The position numbers and the translations under genes are program-made. From contig OZ024933.1 of NCBI GenBank assembly GCA_964017235.1, positions 5,211,962-5,275,961 on the forward strand: DNA of 64,000 bases. Reading direction: 5' to 3'. Each line of letters begins with the position of its first letter. The first letter of the stretch is position 1. This document shows positions 57,870 through 64,000 of the stretch, piece by piece. Under the pieces are notes generated by a model. It had not been told where the DNA came from. It did no database searches and saw only the letters and a list, made by a program, of their open reading frames with translations. This stretch comes from Sabellastarte sp. h YS-2021. Lineage: Eukaryota > Annelida > Polychaeta > Sabellida > Sabellidae.

Positions 57870-58725
57870 AGTAGTTCTCATCGATGTTTGGCTTCCCTCA
57901 AATAATTGCTGTAGTTTTCATTCTGCGCACACACTGCTTGTTCATTTTGTAGGGCCAAGGCATCATTTGCTGGGGTGGGTACAATGTATTCTCTGTCCTG
58001 ATCTGTCTTCAGCATGTTGTGCAACACCACACATGTAAAACAATGTCTCTGACAACCATTGGTCTTTGCTCCATTGTGCCCAGTAGTACCCTGAACCAGC
58101 TCACTAATATTCCACCACCCTCCTACCTCTGGAGATACTGCATTTAGCTATTCTATCTTCCCTTGTGAGTTGTCTTCTGCTGTAGAATTTCATCATACAT
58201 GGCAAGGCGTCCTCACCCAGGAGAAATAGTGCATACATGACCCTCACCCCAATGGGTTAGGTGCAGGAAGCCCCAAGATGCTATCCTCGATCTTCTCCCT
58301 CAAATATGTGCATCTGATGAAGAACTACTTGAAACACAATCTATCCACAGGAATCTGTATTCTGCATTCATAAGGGCTAGCAGCACCAGGGAAAAGAAGT
58401 CCTTGTAGTTGTAATAGTCACTGCCTGTTTCTTTGGCTTATTCATGGCGAAATGCTTTCCGTCTAAGGCGCCAAGAGCATGGGGGACATTCCATCTAGTT
58501 CTGAACTTCTCCCCCATCCTTTTCCACTCACCAGGGCTAGTACAAATATTCATCCTGGAATTCAGTAATGATGACTCAGAATACCTGGAGGACGAATTTT
58601 TAGATGGTGGGTCGGCCAACCAGCCAGTGATACTGCAAGGGCTGGTTGGGACTGCCTCAGTGGTGCTGGCTGTAGGGCAGGTACTGGTCCTGGGTTCAGA
58701 TGTGTCCTCTGTTTGCAAATCTTGA
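57870..58725 (-). pseudogene. PIF/Harbinger transposase relic
   Basis: On the minus strand the frame from 58718 contains EKFRTRWNVPHALGALDGKH (about 58520-58450), the first catalytic Asp block of PIF/Harbinger transposases. After a frameshift near 58390 it continues with the equivalent of YNYKDFFSLVLLAL, then RFLWIDCV near 58325, the second Asp. Further fragments are LLGEDALPCMMKFYSRRQLT and EDRIAKCSISRGRRVVEY (about 58235-58110), which correspond to the end of the DDE domain. CVLHNMLKTDQ (about 58035) follows. At least one frameshift and several stops make it dead. No companion Myb/SANT protein or terminal repeats were recognised. Confidence 0.85.
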
Positions 58726-60438
58726 TGAAAATCAATATATTAAACTAAAAAAAAACAATACCCTTAGCTTCTGTAGAAAGTCTCAGTGATGTTTAGCTGG
58801 CATCTTTGCATTGACAAATGATGGACTATGGCAGCCAAAGGGGGTTTGTATAGTTTGGGATCGATCCCAACTCTAGATCCAGACTCCAGGAATTAATCAG
58901 TCCAGTCGGGGTGATTCTGGAAATACTCCAGTCCTATTGGTTTGTTAGTACGGCTTGTCAGGGCTTGATAAGGCTTTTCGGTTAACAGTTTATGGCTTGT
59001 CCTGATAGTTTCCCATCTTGTTGAGGAGAAAATCCTGTAGACTGTAAGTCAGGTCAGGATTTTGATCCAGACAAGCCAGGATGTGCTACGTCCTGTCGGG
59101 GAGATGTAACAGACCCAATATTTTCTGATTTTTGTTCCCGAGTCCCCGACCATAGAGTCGGTTATAGGGTCAGCTCCAGCAGAACATCCCCATTTGGTTT
59201 ACAAACATTGATATGTACCATAATATTAGTAACTAACATTAAATGTTGGTTTCATAATGTTGGTTTGGTTTCATAATTGAATATCAAAATAAATTGGCAT
59301 ACAGATTTGGAAGTATTTATCATTTCTAATAGTTTTGAAAATTCACCTACTAGAGCCATTTTTATGCAAGACCTCTTTCTAAGTCTCATACTTTGTATTT
59401 TTGTCTCTAGACTTTCCTGATTTGTGCACTACTTAAGTGCACTACTTGGGATTCTCATTACTTTGCAGCTCCCACATGTTGACTGAAACAAATTTTTGAC
59501 TTGTTGGCACGTCTTAAATGATGTAACCTATATATATATATATATTTAGTGCATCCTTTAAAAGGTAGTTCTACAGAATTTCCAGGGGTAGACACAGAAT
59601 AAAGGGTGGAAGCGTCGGAAAGGGTGACAATTTATTCATACTGATTAACTGATGCAACCAGCCATTGTAAAATCATACATTTGTCATCAATCTTTATCAT
59701 TACCTTACTACCTTGGTGGCCCAGTGGCATCTAAGGGCAGGTAATTACCTTTGTGTTGGTTCACCTCCAACAAGTGACAATACAGAGGACCTGTCTCAAT
59801 ATGACTCTGGCTGTTGAACTGGATGTAAATCCCCATCTTTGGCCTTTTGATAGTCCTTTATATCACTGTAACAGGCACCTATGATTGGATTTGACCTTGG
59901 TTATTATTTACACCTATGGCATGGGGTGTTTACGTCACTCATCATTTTCAATGACCTTGACCTTGATTCTGAATGTCAGCGACCTATATAATTCCATCAC
60001 TCTCACATTATTATTTATTGTTGGATTTGTATATTACCTATTCTAACAGGACACGGCTGTGTCAGGGATTCTGATTATCTAAGACATGAAAAATCCCTTC
60101 GTAAAACCCTAAATAACGTTATGGGTTCTACTTTATCACTCACAATGCTGCTCCTCAAAAAGAAAACTTGAAGTAAAAGCCTGGATTTTTTCATTAAATA
60201 GACAAGTAATGATAATTACATTTTCAGGGATTCTCACATTTGAACATAGAATATACCAATATGAATGTGCTAAAGTTTAAAGACGTTTAACAAAGAAAGG
60301 GGTTATCTTATTTTGTGGCTCTTCTAATAATTCAACTGCACCCTTCGACAAAAATAAATCTTTATAGAATATTCGTATATTTTTGTACAAAATAGCTTCA
60401 AAACTAATTTTTTTAGATCTCCTAAAATGTCATGTTAG
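58726..60438. other. No gene recognised
   Basis: Includes an unusually GC-balanced stretch at 58850-59170, rich in GTCCTGTCGGGG-like words and a GATCGATCCC palindrome, whose nature I could not identify. (TA)n lies at 59529-59546. A piece near 59395-59445 resembles 5390-5410. Confidence 0.4.
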
Positions 60439-60585
60439 AATTGAAATAGACAACTCCGAGCTCAAGGTTATAGGAGATTTTACAACAATAAATGCATTAG
60501 AATCACTCAGGCTCCACTTTCGTGATTCTAATATCGTTATAAAATCTCCTATCTCGTCTTTGTCTATTTCTATATTTATCTGCAG
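60439..60585. repeat. Large imperfect hairpin
   Basis: The left arm has GAAATAGACAACTCCGAG, then TATAGGAGATTTTACAAC, then CATTAGAATCAC. The right arm is its imperfect reverse complement: GTGATTCTAATATCG, TTATAAAATCTCCTAT, then CTTTGTCTATTTC. The loop is only about 17 bases (TCAGGCTCCACTTTC region). The two arms together span almost 150 bp. It lies inside a 77-codon open frame, which I take to be fortuitous. Confidence 0.75.
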
Positions 60586-61483
60586 AATTGCTGTGGGACA
60601 AAATCACTCAAAATAGTAATTTGTGTCATGAAAGGTCTGGACAAGGCAGGCCATGTGACTGGAAAGATGTTTCATACAATTTAAAAGATCTATCATGAGG
60701 CAGTTACAACTGCATAGATGAGGCCTCAGCAGTCCAGAAGGAAAGGTTTTCTTGGAGAAAAGATAAAAATGGAATAGGAGCCAATGATCGCTGATAATGT
60801 TTTTATAAATTTTTCACGCATTTAGTGCAGATGCATTGTGTTGCATAAGCATTAAATAACACACAATAACCATTTATACATCCAGTGTTAAATGTACAGT
60901 TTTACAATTCATACACTGCATGTCTTCTACAAATGTCAACTTTACTTATACCAATAAATATAGTATTTGGATAAAAAGAAATGACTTTTTTGGCCCATAG
61001 TTTCTATCTAGTTTATATTCTAGAATGCTGATTCTCTTTAACACTTTGAATTGCCCAGGATATCTGACCCATGGCCAGGTAACAACATTAAACCTTGTGT
61101 CCTGATTTGAAAACACTGTTTTGTGATTTTCTACCAAGTGTTTTCGTTGTTTCTATGAAATTTGTAAATTTACTGCACCGAGTCACAAGCCTAACCCAGC
61201 CTACTTGTAAATTATGAAACACAATACAACAGACTTGGCCTCAATGTACTCTCCAGTAACCATTTTTCCTTTTAACAACTTGACAGAACCATAGACTGAA
61301 TAATCAGTTACAACTTCCAGGGGCTAAAGCCTAGAGAATCTTGAACTGACTATCTTAAAGCACAAAAATAAACAATATGACCTTATCTCATTTTTCAAGG
61401 TTGAATGAGACCTTTCAAGTGAACCTTGTAGTTCTGGGAATCTGACATACAACTTGCTTAATGTTAACGATACTTTGGTGGTT
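60586..61483. other. No gene recognised
   Basis: Short featureless open frames only. Confidence 0.4.
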
Positions 61484-61500
61484 CTAATTTGTGTCTAAAA

Positions 61501-61981
61501 TTTGTTTATTTGGGGTTTTATTTATTTATTTGGGGTTTTACGTCGCTTTCAACACTGTACAGGTCATATCACGACGGGTAGTTGGAAGGGCAGAGGAAAC
61601 CAGTACATAGAGTTCGCTAGGGTTCTGTACTGTAAACTGCCGACCAACGGCAAGCAACTACCAGCTTTCCCACATAAGGCCTTGACGGGGATCGAACCCC
61701 GGCCTCAGAGGTGGGAGGCGAGAGTGTTACCACTCTGCCGCCGTGGCCCCTATATTTGGGGTTTTACGTTGCTTTCAACACTGTACAGGTCATATCACGA
61801 CGGGTAGTTGGAAGGGCAGAGGAAACCAGTACATTCAGTTCGTTAGGGTTCTGTACGACTAACGGCTTCTGCCGACCAACGGCAAGCAACTACCAGCTTT
61901 CCCACTTGAGGCCATGCCGGGAATCGAACCCCGGCCTCAGAGGTGGGAGGCAAGAGTGTTACCACTCTGCCACCGTGGCCC
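61501..61981 (-). mobile_element. Dimeric tRNA-derived SINE insertion with 17-bp TSD
   Basis: Two SINE units lie head-to-tail on the minus strand (about 61752-61981 and 61501-61751). Together they are bracketed by one perfect direct repeat, CTAATTTGTGTCTAAAA, at 61484-61500 and 61982-61998. Each unit has a tRNA-like head with A box TGGCAGAGTGG (GGCAGAGTGG in one unit) and B box GGTTCGATYCC. The region CTCGCCTCCCAC matches the anticodon arm of tRNA-Gly. The body contains GGCAAGCAACTACCAGCTTT when read on the plus strand, and the tail is TAAAACCCCAAATA-rich. No TSD separates the two units. Confidence 0.92.
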
Positions 61982-61998
61982 CTAATTTGTGTCTAAAA

Positions 61999-63412
61999 GA
62001 CAGAGGCTAAAGCTCATAAAATGCTGAAACAGTCATGACATAAACTTTGACCTTTAATCGAACCTGATCGCTTTTATGACATCATGTTCATCAACAGGCA
62101 TTCGCAAATTTTCAAAACCACAAAGACAGTTCTGCTGAGAGAAACATAATACAATATGAAACCAAGAATGGTGGCACAAAACTAAAATATTTACCTTCTT
62201 CTTAAATTATTAAGATGTCAACTTGTCAAGGATATTTTAATACTATACCACATCAACACTGCAAAGACCATTCATTAAGACAGCAGGAGATCTCATAGAA
62301 CACTTACCTCAACTAATGCAAGTAGTAATAAGTGACTGGGAAAATGTACTGGGATCTAAGTTGGACCACGACCCATCTTGTAATTGTTATCAGGAAGATC
62401 CAACCCGTAGTATTTGCCTAATCCTGTTGACAAACAAATACAAACAACCTGACAGACAGACAGACAGACAGATAAATGGTCATGAAAGCAAAATAAACCT
62501 CCCCGTCGAAGATAATAAGAGCAATTAAAGAACTTTTCTTTTTTACTTCTGTTATTACTAAGTTACTGGCACTTTTAATGTGACTACAGTGGGAAACTAT
62601 TGGCATCAGGTAGAAAAAAAGAACAATTATCGTGGAAATATTAAAGTGTATAAACAAGGAGCATAAACTGACCTACATGGCCAAAAACCAAAATTGCCAA
62701 TCAATAGTAAAGTTGCAAGGTGTGAGAACCAGGATGGGAAGAACTAGCATCAGACGTAGTATCAATATCAAGTTACGCAAAGAAACAAAAGGTTCAAGGT
62801 ATTTATGTAGTGAAATGGCAATACTATTAAATTTCCAAAGATAAGCGAATGAATCAAGCCAAGGACTGTATTGTGACAGAGACTAGAACTATTATGTCCC
62901 ATGAACGCCACTTCTCAAAATAAATGATATGTCTTACCCTGTTCATGACATTACCTATACCTTAACAGCAAAGTAAGTGTCAAATATATGAAGATAATGG
63001 ATTGTTTGTGAGGTCCCACAGGGACTGAGTCAATTTATTCACTATTTTCAAATATTTGATACTTGCGAAGTTATTCACCTATCCAAATTTCACCCCTTCC
63101 TTAATTTGTCAATTTCCTGATGCTATATAAAATCATTTCTATATTTGTGTAAGGCATTTTTGTGGTCACATGATCATTTTAGTTGAAATAAAATCACTGA
63201 GTGACACCACTGTCCATTAATGGAGGATATTGGACACTTTTAAGCGAATTAAAAACTTTAAGGAATAAAAATTTATCAGTGACACCACAGGGGCATTGTA
63301 TCTGTAATTGAACAAAAGGATGTATTTATCAATATAATCCTTAGAAAAGGTATGTCATGGTCTGCACTTCGCATAGGGGTCTGTTTACTTGCGTCTTGGT
63401 AACCTGATTAAA
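61999..63412. other. Upstream region of gene D; no gene recognised
   Basis: (GACA)n microsatellite at 62451-62471. The last 80 bp (63333-63412) resemble the sequence just upstream of exon 1 of copy A: CTTCGCATAG...CTGTTTACTTGCGTCTTGGTAAC. This region probably holds the 5' UTR and promoter of gene D. GCTATATAAAATC near 63123 is a distant TATA-like word. Confidence 0.45.
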
Positions 63413-63548
63413 ATGGATTTTACAGTTTTTGTGCAGTTATTTGCTGGAGTAGTATTTCTAACAGAGGCATCTGATGTTACTGTTAACAGCACTGTGATTA
63501 TGGGACAAGAAATAGATGGTCTTAAAACAGATATGAGAGCGATATTAG
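63413..63548 (+). CDS. Secreted C1q-domain protein, gene D, exon 1 (signal peptide); rest beyond the window
   Basis: A 136-nt exon ends GCGATATTAG before the donor GTAACT at 63549, phase 1, exactly as in gene C. It encodes MDFTVFVQLFAGVVFLTEAS, a hydrophobic signal peptide with probable cleavage after TEA or TEAS. DVTVNST, with an N-glycosylation sequon at residue 25, and VIMGQEIDGLKTDMRAIL, the start of a helical stalk, follow. Stalk and C1q exons are expected to the right of 64000. The frame is intact. Confidence 0.85.
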
Positions 63549-64000
63549 GTAACTGTATTCTTTGAATATATTATAAGCTTAAGTAGACTCGCTCCTGTGG
63601 GCCTCAGATAACTGTTGCCTTACTACCAATTGTCACCAGACGCCAGTTACTGCCATCAATAAATATAAAATGATTATGTTTCAGTGACAACCATATTTTA
63701 AAAGCAATGTTATATTAATTTGAGTTCTGCCTACTGATCAGCTGACCAAGTTCGTTGCCAAGTTCATCACCAGTCTTTAAAGTTGTTAAGAACATGAAAT
63801 ATTGGTACTAAAGCAAATGGAACAAATACTGGAAATAATGATGTGCAACTCTACAAGTAAAAACTTCAAGTTTTAATATTGTCAAAAATGCAAGAAACGA
63901 ACTTGGGTAGGCGACAAATTTGGGTAGCTGAGCAGTGGCTGTAGTAATGATTTGAAATTTGGTAAATGATCATTTAAATCTCATTTTTTTTTGTTCTAGG
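63549..64000 (+). other. Start of intron 1 of gene D
   Basis: Non-coding sequence after the GTAACT donor up to the window edge. The final bases TTTTTTTTGTTCTAG look like a polypyrimidine tract and AG acceptor. An exon could therefore begin just past the edge; the distance to the ATG (about 0.6 kb) would be much shorter than in gene C. Confidence 0.4.

Noticed and set aside
60383..60616. 77-codon protein gene
   Set aside because: The frame is mainly the two arms of a hairpin and has no recognisable feature.
61680..61981. tRNA gene(s) suggested by good A and B boxes on the minus strand
   Set aside because: The tRNA-like part is fused to a SINE body with an A-rich tail and TSD, and the acceptor stem and 3' half do not close as a tRNA. 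Annotated as SINE heads.
62451..62471. CRISPR-like short repeats
   Set aside because: It is a simple (GACA)n microsatellite, and the window is clearly eukaryotic.

Overview
This is an animal genome window, AT-rich and dominated by transposable-element relics. It carries a tandem cluster of genes for secreted C1q-domain proteins. I see no bacterial-style operons, ribosome binding sites or CRISPR arrays. The combination of signal peptide, coiled coil and C1q head, together with tRNA-derived SINEs and CR1/L2-like, L1-like, DIRS-like and Ty3/gypsy retroelements, points to a marine invertebrate. A lophotrochozoan such as a mollusc is most likely. That assignment is inference from gene and repeat style, not from a species marker.

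The cellular genes form one family with three exons per gene, all joined by phase-1 introns. Exon 1 is 136 nt and encodes a signal peptide plus an N-glycosylation sequon. Exon 2 encodes a coiled-coil stalk and exon 3 (446 nt to the stop) a C1q domain. Gene C (42188-42323, 53049-53264, 54075-54520) is complete and predicts 265 residues. Gene D begins at 63413 and runs off the right edge. To the left lie a frameshifted exon 1 (6180-6316) and a transposon-disrupted, frameshifted exon 2 (9600-10050), together called A. An intact exon 2 (24030-24182) and an intact C1q exon (37174-37619), together called B, follow. A and B are either a dead copy plus a copy missing its first exon, or one decayed gene with two stalk exons.

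Region by region: 0.8-4.5 kb holds DNA transposons, including one nested in another, each with target-site duplications. 5.4-10.1 kb holds a 5S-rRNA-like fragment, copy A and a ~150-bp tandem array. 10.2-12.5 kb holds a SINE, an L1-like LINE end and a 147-bp tandem repeat. 13.4-19.3 kb holds a MITE and DIRS-like fragments. 23-25.5 kb holds a SINE, a stalk exon and a terminal-inverted-repeat element. 27.6-36 kb is a nest of CR1/L2-like LINEs carrying 2A-like motifs, interrupted by a SINE. 37-42 kb holds the C1q exon B, a MITE and SINEs. 42-54.5 kb is gene C; its first intron carries a Ty3/gypsy relic with a recognisable 3' LTR and a LINE inserted into the integrase. 57.8-58.7 kb is a dead PIF/Harbinger transposase. 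61.5-62.0 kb is a dimeric SINE insertion. 63.4 kb onward starts gene D.

The C1q proteins are expected to be secreted oligomeric recognition lectins. The retroelements appear to be fossils, each with a visible frameshift, stop or truncation.
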